A DNA stretch of 64,000 nt from Bacillota bacterium (GCA_023425025.1 JAFADG010000040.1:1-64000); one strand, 5' to 3'. Positions 42,220 to 51,237 are shown, counted from the stretch's first letter. The notes: a model not told the origin generated them from the letters alone. Numbers and translations are program-made.

Positions 42220-42891
42220 TCAGCGCTTTTCTACTACCTCTCCCTGTTTCTTGTAAATGCTGTTTGGCGGTATAAAATTTCTTACCATGGAAAGCGGGTA
42301 GATATTGGCGTTGCGTCCCACTACCGAGCCAGGATTGAGCACAGTGTTGCTGCCAACCTCAACGTTGTCACCCAATATGGCGCCAAACTTTTTAAGACCC
42401 GTCTCAATACGTTCACTGCCGGCTGTAACTGAAACAAGCGTCTTGTCCGACTTTACATTTGATGTTATGCTGCCCGCGCCCATATGCGCCTTATAGCCAA
42501 GCACAGAATCGCCCACATAGTTGTAATGGGGAACCTGCACTTTATTAAAAAGCAGGACATTTTTCAACTCTGACGAGTTGCCTACGACCGCTGACTCACC
42601 AACTATTGCACTTCCGCGGATAAAGGCGCAGTGCCGCACCTCCGCATGATGCCCTATGATAGCTGGTCCCGTAATCGACGCCGTAGGAGCTACTTTAGCA
42701 GTTTTTGATATCCATATATCTTCAGCGACCTTTGTATATTCGCTCTCCGGCAGCGTCGCACCAAGCGTAATGATATACGCTGATATCCTGGGCAAAACCT
42801 CCCAAGGATATGTTAGCCCATCAAATATACCGGCGGCCATTGTCTCGTTCAGATCGAGAAGATCGGCAATCTTCAGTCCGTTCGTTCCCAT
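42220..42891 (-). CDS. Left-handed beta-helix (hexapeptide) acyltransferase, GlmU-C-like
   Basis: 223 residues. Hexapeptide repeats run from about residue 63 to 200 (VAEDIWISKTAKVAPTASI, GPAIIGHHAEVRHCAFI, GSAIVGESAVVGNSSEL). GYKAHMGAGSITSN resembles the GlmU acetyltransferase active site, but the pyrophosphorylase domain is missing. It is probably a trimeric acetyl- or acyltransferase acting on a nucleotide sugar. ATG 42891 lies 6 nt after GGAGGA; ATG 42897 overlaps that site. Confidence 0.85.
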   Translation of the reverse strand: MGTNGLKIADLLDLNETMAAGIFDGLTYPWEVLPRISAYIITLGATLPESEYTKVAEDIWISKTAKVAPTASITGPAIIGHHAEVRHCAFIRGSAIVGESAVVGNSSELKNVLLFNKVQVPHYNYVGDSVLGYKAHMGAGSITSNVKSDKTLVSVTAGSERIETGLKKFGAILGDNVEVGSNTVLNPGSVVGRNANIYPLSMVRNFIPPNSIYKKQGEVVEKR

Positions 42892-42978
42892 AAACATTCC
42901 TCCGAAAATGGATTCGGCTCCATGAATTTACCACTATATAAACGGTTCCCAGTTCAAAGCTGTCCGACAAATTGGAAT

Positions 42979-43296
42979 TCATCTATAAGGATCAAAGAAT
43001 ATACCAGTATTATACTTTTCGTTATTTATGCCCTCTTTAAGCTCTATGGCCCGTTCCAAATCGATGCCGTAGCAATTGGCAATTGCAATCGCATAATAGA
43101 TAACATCCCAGAGTTCCTCATCAATTGTTCCCTTTATATCCGTGCCATCAGCAGAGCGCAGATTTTTTCGTATAGCCTTTGCCAGTTCGCCGACCTCTTC
43201 TGATAGTTTAAGAAAGTAAGCTCCTGTCAAGTCAGGGCAATAGTCTTTGGATTTTATATATTCTTGCAAATATCTGATCGTTGTTTTTCCATCCAT
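42979..43296 (-). CDS. MazG-like nucleotide pyrophosphohydrolase
   Basis: 105 residues, the single-domain form. SEEVGELAKAI gives the EExxE motif and DEELWDVIYYAIAIAN the ExxD metal motif of the all-alpha NTP pyrophosphatases. It hydrolyses an NTP or dNTP to the monophosphate and pyrophosphate, usually as house-cleaning. GAGGTGGG is 6 nt before the ATG. Single gene. Confidence 0.9.
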   Translation of the reverse strand: MDGKTTIRYLQEYIKSKDYCPDLTGAYFLKLSEEVGELAKAIRKNLRSADGTDIKGTIDEELWDVIYYAIAIANCYGIDLERAIELKEGINNEKYNTGIFFDPYR

Positions 43297-43395
43297 GCTT
43301 AGCCCACCTCATCAAATCGGCATTTACCCGCTTCATCTTATGCTTATGCCATGTGCAAAAGCAAACGCGGGAAGTCGTATAACAAAGAAGTCCTA

Positions 43396-44058
43396 TCATG
43401 GCGCAAACAGTTTCCAGTGCCCCTCCGAGATAACCTCGGCCTCTCCGTCAACCACTTTGATGGCGGTTTGATCATCTATGGCATACGCCGGCCTTTGCAT
43501 CCCGGCGGCCCAGCGCTCGGCGGCGGCCATGGTGTTTTCCGGCAGCATAACGTGATCCAGGTGCGGAAAAATGGAAAAATCAACCAGACCCAGCGTTTCA
43601 TCGCCGCCGCTGGGCGGCGTCCAGCCAACAAAGAATTTCCCGATGCTGGGCGCCATCACCATGCTCCCGGCGCTCAAACCCACATAGACCGCGCGCAGCG
43701 ACGGCAAGAGGTCTGCCAGCCCGGACTTACGCATCCAGTAACACAGATACAAGGGATCGCCGCCGTTCACCAGCAGAACGTCGGTCTCCTTGACCATAGG
43801 AACCCAAAGGTCCTTATCGATGCTGGGCAAAGCGGTCAGCTCCAGCACCCCCATGGACTTCCAGCCCAGTTCACACATCGGTGTCGTGGCTTGTCCGGTG
43901 AAGAATTCCCATGCGTGGACGGCGCCGCCGGGTATTGCGTATATCGCGGTGGGAATGCACAGGGCGCTGGCTTGGGCAATCGGTTTGCCCAGCATATCAA
44001 GCAGCGCATCGTGTATGCTTATGTTCATGACACCTGCGGATGTGAGCAGAAATTTCAT
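43396..44058 (-). CDS. Peptidase E-like (S51) protein
   Basis: 220 residues. VNGGDPLYL and the nucleophile elbow GLS129AGSM match the S51 peptidase E/cyanophycinase group in the class I glutamine amidotransferase fold. Aspartyl dipeptides are the substrate of the enterobacterial enzyme. The family here is more divergent, so the substrate is unsure. Downstream of, and in line with, the VanZ-like gene (40-bp gap). Confidence 0.88.
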   Translation of the reverse strand: MKFLLTSAGVMNISIHDALLDMLGKPIAQASALCIPTAIYAIPGGAVHAWEFFTGQATTPMCELGWKSMGVLELTALPSIDKDLWVPMVKETDVLLVNGGDPLYLCYWMRKSGLADLLPSLRAVYVGLSAGSMVMAPSIGKFFVGWTPPSGGDETLGLVDFSIFPHLDHVMLPENTMAAAERWAAGMQRPAYAIDDQTAIKVVDGEAEVISEGHWKLFAP

Positions 44059-44098
44059 AGCACAACTCCTTATCGTTTTACATCCAGCGTTTATTTGC

Positions 44099-44620
44099 TC
44101 AGCCTTTTTTAATGCGGCTGCGGGCGCCCATTGGAATTCTCCTTGACAGCAAGTACCCGAGCAAGGTACCGCAGGTATTGAATAACACGTCGTCTACGTC
44201 CGTCCTGCCGGTTGCAAATACCCACTGCAGGCATTCGATCGCGACGGAAACCAGCATTCCGGCAAGCAGCGCTGCCCAGGCGGATTTCCTTCGCAGGACC
44301 CATCCCAGCGGAATGAACCACGCGAGATTTCCGCCAACATGGTAGATGAATGGCCATGCTCCGTTTTTGAATTCCGCCAGCGTCGTCTTAAGGGGCATCC
44401 ACTGCACCGCGAAACGCCGGGCGTCAAAGAGGCCATTCCACGCTATGCCGCCGCGCAGTACGGTAATCTCGATCAGCGACGCGAGGTAGAAGACAGAAAG
44501 CAGCCGTCCGGCAGAGAGTGCCTTGCCGCGCATTCTTAAGATCAGCGCGTATATGCCGCAGACAATCGCCGCAAATCCCGCCGCCCGCAGGGTAAAGATC
44601 GCAATACCATGTAAACTCAT
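44099..44620 (-). CDS. VanZ-like membrane protein
   Basis: 173 residues with four to five hydrophobic segments. NLAWFIPLGWVLRRK and IECLQWVFATGRTDVDDVLFNTCGTLLGYLL are the VanZ-domain signature. VanZ gives low teicoplanin resistance in enterococcal clusters. Stand-alone relatives are common in Firmicutes and of unknown role, and no other van gene is present. The ribosome site is weak (CAAGGAC). Confidence 0.88.
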   Translation of the reverse strand: MSLHGIAIFTLRAAGFAAIVCGIYALILRMRGKALSAGRLLSVFYLASLIEITVLRGGIAWNGLFDARRFAVQWMPLKTTLAEFKNGAWPFIYHVGGNLAWFIPLGWVLRRKSAWAALLAGMLVSVAIECLQWVFATGRTDVDDVLFNTCGTLLGYLLSRRIPMGARSRIKKG

Positions 44621-44730
44621 ATCAGGTCCTTGCTGTTGGATTCGCTCTATGGTCCCATTAAGCCTGCTTTGTCATCAAACATCGTTGCGGTTCTTGCTTA
44701 TCACCTTCCAAAGCAGGTACAAACCGCTCT

Positions 44731-45228
44731 TCAGACGATGCCTATCTCATAATACAACGAAGCCCTTTCCCCTTCCAACTGTTTTTCCTTAAGCACAAAG
44801 CCGTTCTTCTCCAACACACGTCTGGAGCCTGCATTATCGGCATACAAGAAAGCGCCCATGCTCCTTATTCCAAATTTCCCGATGAGTTCTTTCATGAACA
44901 GGCTGACCGCCAGGGTGGCAATCCCTTTATTCCAGTAATCCTTTTCAAAGATACAGTAACTCAGCATTGCGTTTGGTTCATTTTCCCTGTCCAAACAATA
45001 GCACCAGATATCGCCGATGTACTGCTCTTGACAATATATGGTCCTCCCATAACTTGCGGCGCCTTTCTTCAACGATTCTTCATACATGGCCAAGGCGTCT
45101 TCCACTGATTTTGCGCCGCCGGGGATCATGCTTTGTATTTGCCCGTCCCTTGTCTTGTTGAAGTATTCTACCACATGCTCCTTTTTTCTTTCCCGCAGCG
45201 ATAATTTGTCGGGCGATACAGAAATCAA
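44731..45228 (-). CDS. GNAT-family acetyltransferase
   Basis: 165 residues starting at TTG 45228, 9 nt after GGAGGAG. CIFEKDYWNKGIATLAVSLFMKELI is the acetyl-CoA loop; YADNAGSRRVLEKNGFVLKEKQLEGERASLYYEI is the C-terminal RimJ-like signature. Transcribed alone. Substrate unknown. Confidence 0.86.
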   Translation of the reverse strand: MISVSPDKLSLRERKKEHVVEYFNKTRDGQIQSMIPGGAKSVEDALAMYEESLKKGAASYGRTIYCQEQYIGDIWCYCLDRENEPNAMLSYCIFEKDYWNKGIATLAVSLFMKELIGKFGIRSMGAFLYADNAGSRRVLEKNGFVLKEKQLEGERASLYYEIGIV

Positions 45229-45343
45229 GATAGCGCTCTCCTCCTCCCCATTTCATGGTTCTCCTATTGCATACGTACTACCGGCATTCCTCTCTCCCAA
45301 GCCAAAATGCACACAATCCACAGGAAGGCAGCGTGCCGTTCCG

Positions 45344-45697
45344 TTACCACATGCCCTGCAAAAGGCCGCATTCCCGCTTCAGGTAATACAGCGATTGATC
45401 TATGGCCTCCCCCGTGAGAGGGTCAAACAAAATGCTCTGGGCAAAGGCGTGAATATCCTCCAGCCTGCGCCGCAGCCGATAAAACCGCAACGCATCCTCA
45501 TTAACCCGGTAATCCTTGTGGGCGGCGCGGTAGACGGCCATGAAATCCTCCCAAGCAGCTTTATGTTTTCATTCAGCCAAAAGACCGCCGGCATGCACCC
45601 GCCACGCGGCGGCGGACCAGCCCGCGGGTACCGCCTGCAGGGACAATGCCCGTATGCCGTATTCGTGAAGAAGCACTTGCTCCATCTTTTCCATCAT
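45344..45697 (-). pseudogene. Broken phosphotransferase (APH-like) with internal deletion and in-frame TGA
   Basis: From ATG 45697 (AAAAGGGA upstream) the frame reads EQVLLHEYGIRALSLQAVP then AGWSAAAWRVHAGGLLAE, the ATP-binding N-terminus of an APH-type kinase. A TGA follows (45571-45569). In the same frame the C-terminus continues: AAWEDFMAVYRAAHKDYR, ALRFYRLRRRLEDIHAFAQS, ending at 45344. The catalytic centre (HxDxxxxN and IDFD, roughly 150-200 residues) is absent. Deletion after gene decay explains this best. The last 65 residues could start at ATG 45541 behind GGGAGG, but would not make an enzyme. Confidence 0.75.
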
Positions 45698-45757
45698 TCC
45701 GGCATCCCTTTTCATTCCCCGTAGGAAGAACGGGACGCAACCGCGGCCGGGATGAAT

Positions 45758-46510
45758 CTATTTCACAGCCCTCGTCGCAAAAAACGAAGGTATGCCATAG
45801 TCTCGCAGCCTGCCGGAGCCGTTCGTATCCTGATACACATCCGTCAGCGTAAACCCCGCCATGATTTGCCCGCCGATCTGCTCCTCAATGGTATGGGAAA
45901 ACTGAATGCCCCAGTTGTTTTTGATGCTTTCGTCATACAATTGCTGATCCTTCAGCGGGTTAAAGGGCAGGCGGTGCTTCAAATCCCGCTCCTCATCATC
46001 GAATGCAAAATTCGTGCCGTTGTCCAGGCCGGACAGCAGGATGCCTCCCTTTTTGAGAATGCGGTAACATTCCCGCCACACCGGCTGCACATCCTCCACG
46101 TAGCAGTTGGAGACAGGATGGAAAATCAGGTCGAAGGTATCATCCTCAAAGGGCAGGGGCTTTGTCATATCCGCCCGGATGATCTCAATGGCATAGCCTT
46201 CCCTTTCCGATACCATTTTCTCACTGGCCAGCTGGGCGCTGGAATAATCCAGCACGGTGCAGTTTGCGCTGCGCGCCGCGAATATTGGCATCTGCTGCCC
46301 GCCGCCGCAGGCCAGGCCCAACACCTTCGCGCCGCGCAGTTCACAAAACCATTCCTTGGGTACGGGCTTGGTGGGCGTCAAAAGCATGAACCATTCACCG
46401 GCCTTCGCTTTTTCATAAGTCTCATGACTGATCGGAATTCCCCATTCCCAGCCCTCCGCCACCCATTTGTCAAACGTGGCGGAATTGATTTTCGTATAAT
46501 CACTGCGCAT
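45758..46510 (-). CDS. Class I SAM-dependent methyltransferase
   Basis: 250 residues. VLGLACGGGQQ is the SAM-binding motif I, ADMTKPLPFEDDTFDLIFHPVSNCY the post-motif region, and ECYRILKKGGILLSGLDN motif III. The substrate is not evident; the YafE/Methyltransf_11-type group acts on small molecules. ATG 46510 follows GGGAGGG by 8 nt. The broken phosphotransferase lies 60 bp downstream. Confidence 0.9.
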   Translation of the reverse strand: MRSDYTKINSATFDKWVAEGWEWGIPISHETYEKAKAGEWFMLLTPTKPVPKEWFCELRGAKVLGLACGGGQQMPIFAARSANCTVLDYSSAQLASEKMVSEREGYAIEIIRADMTKPLPFEDDTFDLIFHPVSNCYVEDVQPVWRECYRILKKGGILLSGLDNGTNFAFDDEERDLKHRLPFNPLKDQQLYDESIKNNWGIQFSHTIEEQIGGQIMAGFTLTDVYQDTNGSGRLRDYGIPSFFATRAVK

Positions 46511-46597
46511 GTGTTTTCCCTCCCTGACGCTGAACAATAGCGTATTTGTTTTCTCAAACACTTCAAACCGGTATGTGATCATTCATCCTGAAACGCC

Positions 46598-47221
46598 TCA
46601 ATATCCGGCTTCCTCATTGACAATCAGCAGGGTCATGCGGCCTTTTTCATGCTGACCCTGTATGGTGGATATGATATTGCACACGCGCTGTGAGGAAAGA
46701 CAATCGGTGCAGTATCCTTTGGTCACGCATGGCGGATGATACCCGGCCCTTTTCGCGTTCTTCGGCGAAGCAGTGTCCTTTGCCCGCTTTATGGCCTCCT
46801 CATGCGTATTCGTTATTTTGTTTCTACCCACCACAACAAAAACCCTGTCCGGGCCATACGCCAAGGCCGCCACCCTGTTTCCGCTGTGGTCGATGTTCAC
46901 GATTCTGCCGTCTATGGAGACCGCGTTGGCGCCTGACAGATAGCAATCCGCCAGCAGCGCACTCCTTTTCAGCCGCCTTACTTCTTCCTTTGTCGCTCCA
47001 AGCTCCTTATCAAAAACGGTGTGGCCTCTTTCCAGCAAGGCCCCGGTAATGCCTATCCCTTGAAGCGTCTGGGAATGGCCGATCCCCACCGTGGCGCCGG
47101 CAGGAATCTGCTCCAGAAGATAACTTTTCACATCCTCAAAAGCGGTAAACCAATGCACATCAATGTTGCGTTTCAAGAAATTGCTTTCAAGCTCCCTGAT
47201 TGCAAATGAAGCGTCAGCCAT
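46598..47221 (-). CDS. LUD-domain (lactate utilisation, DUF162) protein
   Basis: 207 residues. VGIGHSQTLQGIGITGALLERGH and AVSIDGRIVNIDHSGNRVAALAYGPDRVFVVVGRNKI are the LUD core shared with LutC/LutB. A CTDCLSSQRVCN cysteine group follows. Stand-alone LUD proteins are common in anaerobes and not fully understood. ATG 47221 lies 5 nt after GGAGG. Confidence 0.88.
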   Translation of the reverse strand: MADASFAIRELESNFLKRNIDVHWFTAFEDVKSYLLEQIPAGATVGIGHSQTLQGIGITGALLERGHTVFDKELGATKEEVRRLKRSALLADCYLSGANAVSIDGRIVNIDHSGNRVAALAYGPDRVFVVVGRNKITNTHEEAIKRAKDTASPKNAKRAGYHPPCVTKGYCTDCLSSQRVCNIISTIQGQHEKGRMTLLIVNEEAGY

Positions 47222-47260
47222 AAAATCCTCCGCTAATTCGTGTGTCACCCCAGTCGTTTA

Positions 47261-48061
47261 TCAGCTGCTGGCGCTTTGATAATGCTTCAGTCCCCGGTTG
47301 AACAAAAAGCTGGTCAGCGCAAGCCAGACAAACGGCCCGGCGATGCCCCACACTGCGTACAGCGGCTCCATTTTTTTGAGGATGAACAGCGCCGGAAAAT
47401 TGGTGATCACAAAGATGGGCAGCACAAAGGCGCCAATCTGCTGGATAAGCCTTGAGTAAATGCCCATGGGCATGTTGTTAAAATCCCAGGAGCTATCCAC
47501 CAGCCCGGCTAGGGAATTGGTCTTGATGAGCTTGAAGGCCAGCACCTGCGGCAAAAGGAACATGGCGTAGGCGATCAGGGAGCCGGTGATGAGATACCCC
47601 ATGTACCCCAGCGCATCCAGCACGCCTACCGGCACCGCCATGCGGGCAAGGCCGATAATTACCGCCACAATGCCCAGCGCCACGTCCACCGTGAACAGGG
47701 CGATATCGCTGCGCTTGAGCGTTAATATGAATTGCAGGGACACGGGCTTGACCAGCAGTAAATCCAGCTCCCCCGACTGCACCTGGCGGCCGATGCCAAA
47801 CAGGTTCATCATGTACATGCCGGCGTAGGGGCCGGTGGCGATCATGTAGGTGCCGAAAAACACCAGCACTTCGTCGGGTGTCAGGCCGTTGATGGGCACG
47901 CCGGTTTTATAGACCACGATCATGTACACGATCTTGGCCAGAAAATACCCCAGCTCCATGGCGATGCCAGTAAAGAAATTCATGCGGTATTCCAGCTGGC
48001 TCATGAGGCTGTTTTTCATGAGTATGCCCCAGAGCGCCAGATGCTTTTTGATCTCCTTCAT
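47261..48061 (-). CDS. ABC-2 type exporter permease (DUF990 type)
   Basis: 266 residues with six hydrophobic segments; GRQVQSGELDLLLVKPVSLQF is the family landmark shared by this group of ABC-2 permeases. Third gene of the operon ATPase - permease - permease, 4 bp after the second. It may export a drug or lipid-linked compound; no substrate clue. Confidence 0.87.
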   Translation of the reverse strand: MKEIKKHLALWGILMKNSLMSQLEYRMNFFTGIAMELGYFLAKIVYMIVVYKTGVPINGLTPDEVLVFFGTYMIATGPYAGMYMMNLFGIGRQVQSGELDLLLVKPVSLQFILTLKRSDIALFTVDVALGIVAVIIGLARMAVPVGVLDALGYMGYLITGSLIAYAMFLLPQVLAFKLIKTNSLAGLVDSSWDFNNMPMGIYSRLIQQIGAFVLPIFVITNFPALFILKKMEPLYAVWGIAGPFVWLALTSFLFNRGLKHYQSASS

Positions 48062-48065
48062 GCAA

Positions 48066-48875
48066 TCAGCCTCCCGCCGCCAGGAATTTTTTCGAGCCCA
48101 AATTCCATAAAAGGCCGCTGATCAACGTCATCAGCCCGATCCAGATCATCTGGGATACAAGCCCCGCCAACACGTTAGGACCGGTCACCGTGCCCACCAG
48201 CACATCCACCGGAAAGCCCACGGCATAGGCAAAGGGCAGGAACTTCAAAAGTTTGCACACGGTATCCCCGAAGATCTCCAGGGGGAAGATGCCGCCGCTT
48301 AGTACCACGATCACAATGCGCACCGCCTCGAACAAAAACCCGATCTCCGACAGCCAGAAGGCCCACATGCCCACGCAGAAAAAGATCAGAAAGTTCAATA
48401 TCAGCGCGCCCAGCAGCACCGGGATAAACAGCAGCACGCCCGAAAGCTGCACCGGCGAAGCATGAAAGTACAGTCCGACGCCGGTAAGCGCAAGAGCCAT
48501 AAGCATGAGCCCGCCCAGCAAAACCCCGATCTTCTGCCCCAGAAAGCAGCTGAGCCGGTAAGGGAGATACCCCACAGGCCGGATGACGTACTTGCTCAGG
48601 CCGCCGTTTTTGATATCCTCATTGATGTCGTACTCAAAGCCTGTGCGCAAAAGCCGCCACAGAATGGCCGCCGATACGGAGTAGGCCAGCATTTGATGAT
48701 AGTCCCGGCCGAACAGCTCATTGGCTCCGGCCCCTTTGAACAGCGCCTGCCACATAAAGATTTGTATGATGATGGGAAAGGCCGCACTGGCAAGCCCCAT
48801 CCAGAAATCCGCCCGGTAGGCCATGGTTTCCTTGACCCCAAGGCCGAAAGAATACAGGTATTTTCTCAGGGTCAT
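48066..48875 (-). CDS. ABC-2 type exporter permease (DUF990 type)
   Basis: 269 residues, six hydrophobic segments. NEDIKNGGLSKYVIRPVGYLPYRL is the counterpart of the paired permease's landmark. ATG 48875 overlaps the ATPase stop (ATGA), so translation is coupled; a longer frame from 49037 is antisense-like and rejected. It forms the exporter membrane heterodimer with the next gene. Confidence 0.88.
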   Translation of the reverse strand: MTLRKYLYSFGLGVKETMAYRADFWMGLASAAFPIIIQIFMWQALFKGAGANELFGRDYHQMLAYSVSAAILWRLLRTGFEYDINEDIKNGGLSKYVIRPVGYLPYRLSCFLGQKIGVLLGGLMLMALALTGVGLYFHASPVQLSGVLLFIPVLLGALILNFLIFFCVGMWAFWLSEIGFLFEAVRIVIVVLSGGIFPLEIFGDTVCKLLKFLPFAYAVGFPVDVLVGTVTGPNVLAGLVSQMIWIGLMTLISGLLWNLGSKKFLAAGG

Positions 48876-49858
48876 TGCCCCATCCCCCCTGTATACAGCC
48901 GGGCAATGCCCTCCTCCACGGGAATGTCCCCGATATTGAAATCCGTCACCGGCAGCGTTTCCAGCATGGCCTTGGAGATTTCCCGCACCTTCTCCCGGTC
49001 CACCTCGATGACGGCCTGCATGCCCTCGCGGCTGCACAGGTTGCCATAGCGATCCAGGTTCATCTGCGCCGCCTCCTCGGTTTCAAAGGTAACCTGTATG
49101 CGCTTGCGCTCGCCGAACAGGCCGTTGATCTTTTTCAGCTCCCCGTCATAGGCGATGGCCCCGTCGGCCACGACGATGGTTCGGCGGCACAGGTCCTCAA
49201 TATCGCTGATGGAATGGCTGGTGAGCAGCACTGTTGTTTGCTTTTCCCGGTTGTAGCTGCGCAGGAACTCCCGTATGCGCTTTTGAGAAATGATGTCCAG
49301 ACCAATGGTTGGCTCATCCAGGAACATGACCTCCGGCTTGTGAAGCAGCGAAGCGATGAGCTCCATCTTCATCCGTTCGCCCAGCGACAGCCTGCGCACC
49401 TGTACGCCCATCAGGTCCTTGACATCCAATAATTCCGTCAGTTCGCCCAACGTCTTGCGGTACTCGGCTTCGTTGATTTCATAGATGTGGCGGTTTAAAG
49501 CAAAGGATTCCACGGCGGGCAGGTCCCACCACAATTGGCTTTTTTGCCCCATGACGATGGCAAAGCGCATTTTGAAATCCTTTTTCCGCTCCCAAGGCAC
49601 GTAGCCCATGACGGTAGCCTGGCCGGCGGTGGGAAAGAGAATGCCGGAAAGCATTTTCAGCGTGGTGGTTTTGCCCGCGCCGTTAGGGCCCAAAAAGCCC
49701 ACCATCTCGCCCTTTTCCAAGGTAAAATCAATGCCCTTCACGGCCTGTTTATACAGCTTCTCCCGATGGAAAAGACTTTTGAAGGAGGCCTTCATGCCTT
49801 CCTCTTTTTTGGTATATTCGAACGTCTTTTTCAAATCCCGTACTTCGATCAGCGCCAT
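48872..49858 (-). CDS. ABC exporter ATPase
   Basis: 328 residues. Walker A GPNGAGKTTT, signature LSLGERMKMELIASL, Walker B VMFLDEPTIGLD and switch TSHSISDIEDLC. The C-terminal 90 residues form the usual extra domain of this subfamily. First gene of the three-gene exporter operon. No regulator or drug-synthesis gene adjoins it. Confidence 0.93.
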   Translation of the reverse strand: MALIEVRDLKKTFEYTKKEEGMKASFKSLFHREKLYKQAVKGIDFTLEKGEMVGFLGPNGAGKTTTLKMLSGILFPTAGQATVMGYVPWERKKDFKMRFAIVMGQKSQLWWDLPAVESFALNRHIYEINEAEYRKTLGELTELLDVKDLMGVQVRRLSLGERMKMELIASLLHKPEVMFLDEPTIGLDIISQKRIREFLRSYNREKQTTVLLTSHSISDIEDLCRRTIVVADGAIAYDGELKKINGLFGERKRIQVTFETEEAAQMNLDRYGNLCSREGMQAVIEVDREKVREISKAMLETLPVTDFNIGDIPVEEGIARLYTGGMGQ

Positions 49859-50009
49859 GGGACACCGCCCTCTATATCAAATCACATGCATGCCTGGTGT
49901 CATTATAAACGCGCGCAAAGCGTTTGTACATGCAGGAAATATTCAAAACAAACCAAATATGGTGACATTTTGCCGCGTAAACCAATGGTTATTTTTCTTT
50001 TGGCTACCG

Positions 50010-50059
50010 TCAAACAAGCAAAAGAACCACCTGCGCACATAGCATGCTCAGGCGGTTCC
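50010..50059 (-). terminator. Terminator of the lsrACDBF operon
   Basis: On the minus strand GAACCGCCTG pairs with CAGGTGGTTC (one G-T) around a 15-nt loop, followed by TTTTGCTTGTTTG, about 20 nt after the lsrF stop. Confidence 0.85.
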
Positions 50060-50076
50060 CGGCATTCACAAAAAGG

Positions 50077-50958
50077 TTATTTCCCGGCCTCTTCCAAATA
50101 GAATTCATAGGCTTGCTTATCGGTAAAGCCTTCGTGCACAATCTTGCGGATGGATTCCGCCATCGCCACGGGATGCTCGCTTTGGAAGATGTTGCGGCCC
50201 ATGTCCAGGCCCCGGGCGCCGCCCTGCATAGAACGGTAGGCCAGGGTGAGCGCATCGGGTTCGGAAAGCTTTTTGCCGCCGGCCACTACGATGGGCACGG
50301 GGCAGGCCGCCACGATTTCTTCAAAGTTGTCGCAGTAGTAGGTCTTGATGATGTGGGCGCCCATTTCCGCCACAATACGGGTGGCCAGCTTGAAAAAGCG
50401 GTCGGTGCGCTCCATGTTCTTGCCCACGGCCACTACGCCCAGGGTGGGAATGGCGTAACGCAGCCCCGCGTTGATGGTGCGGCTTAAGTTATCAATGCTG
50501 GACAATTGGCCGTCGGCGCCGATAAAGGTCTGCACCGCCAGGCAATCGGCATTCATGCGGATGGAATCCTCGATATCTACGGCGATCACTTCGTGGCTCA
50601 AATCCTCATCCAGCATGGAGGAACCGGAGGATACGCGCAGGGCCACGGCCTTGCGGCAATCAGGCGGCACGCAGGAACGCAGCGCGCCGCGTGTGCCCAT
50701 CAGCACGTCGATGCTGGGGATCAATTGCGGAATCACGATGTCCAGCCGTTCCAGGCCGGCGGTAGACCCCATGAAATACCCGTGGTCAAAGGCAAACATG
50801 ACCGTATTGCCGCTCTTTGGATCAAAGATGTTGGACAGGTGCTTTTTCATGCCCCAATCCAGGTTGTTGGAACCCTTCACATGAAAGCCCCCCTGATTGG
50901 CAAAGGGCGTATCCACGTGGTAGTTCTTGGCGGCTTTGAGTGCTTCGATATCCGGCAT
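50077..50958 (-). CDS. lsrF: 3-hydroxy-5-phosphonooxypentane-2,4-dione thiolase (LsrF)
   Basis: 293 residues, class I aldolase-like barrel. MFAFDHGYFMGSTAGLE, the presumed catalytic Lys205 in AHIIKTYYCDNF, and VVAGGKK match LsrF. It transfers an acetyl group from the isomerised phospho-AI-2 to CoA, ending signal degradation. It is the last gene of the operon, 343 bp after lsrB, behind a hairpin and repeat pair. GGAGG lies before the ATG. Confidence 0.93.
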   Translation of the reverse strand: MPDIEALKAAKNYHVDTPFANQGGFHVKGSNNLDWGMKKHLSNIFDPKSGNTVMFAFDHGYFMGSTAGLERLDIVIPQLIPSIDVLMGTRGALRSCVPPDCRKAVALRVSSGSSMLDEDLSHEVIAVDIEDSIRMNADCLAVQTFIGADGQLSSIDNLSRTINAGLRYAIPTLGVVAVGKNMERTDRFFKLATRIVAEMGAHIIKTYYCDNFEEIVAACPVPIVVAGGKKLSEPDALTLAYRSMQGGARGLDMGRNIFQSEHPVAMAESIRKIVHEGFTDKQAYEFYLEEAGK

Positions 50959-51046
50959 AATGTATTTCCTCCTTATTCATACGGCCTGACAATAGTTTCA
51001 TGAAGCCTTGGCAAAAGCAAACCCCGCTCGGCGTGATCCGTACACG

Positions 51047-51168
51047 CGGGCGATTGATAATCGCCCCTACGCCGCCTTTTGTCTGTTGGATTCCCTGCCG
51101 GGACACATGAGCGCCGGAAGAAAAACCAATATAGCCTGATAGCAGTAGGGGCGCTTATCAAGCGCCCG
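51047..51168. repeat. Inverted pair of REP-like palindromic units
   Basis: CGGGCGATTGATAATCGCCC plus CTAC (51047-51070) and, in opposite orientation, GTAG plus GGGCGCTTATCAAGCGCCCG (51145-51168). Each is a palindrome with the same GTAGGGGCG-TTATCA-CGCCCG outline. Their pairing recalls bacterial REP doublets. Confidence 0.6.
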
Positions 51169-51237
51169 CCAAGCCCCATGCACCGGCCGCCGCATGGGGA
51201 GCGCTCAGCGTCAATAAGCCGGTATTTGCCAAGAAGC

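Noticed and set aside
44099..44620. Vancomycin-resistance cluster
   Set aside because: Only a VanZ-like protein is present; no vanHAX or vanRS genes.
45541..45569. Selenocysteine decoding of the TGA in the phosphotransferase
   Set aside because: The catalytic core is missing and no SECIS-like hairpin is evident after the TGA, so decay is simpler.
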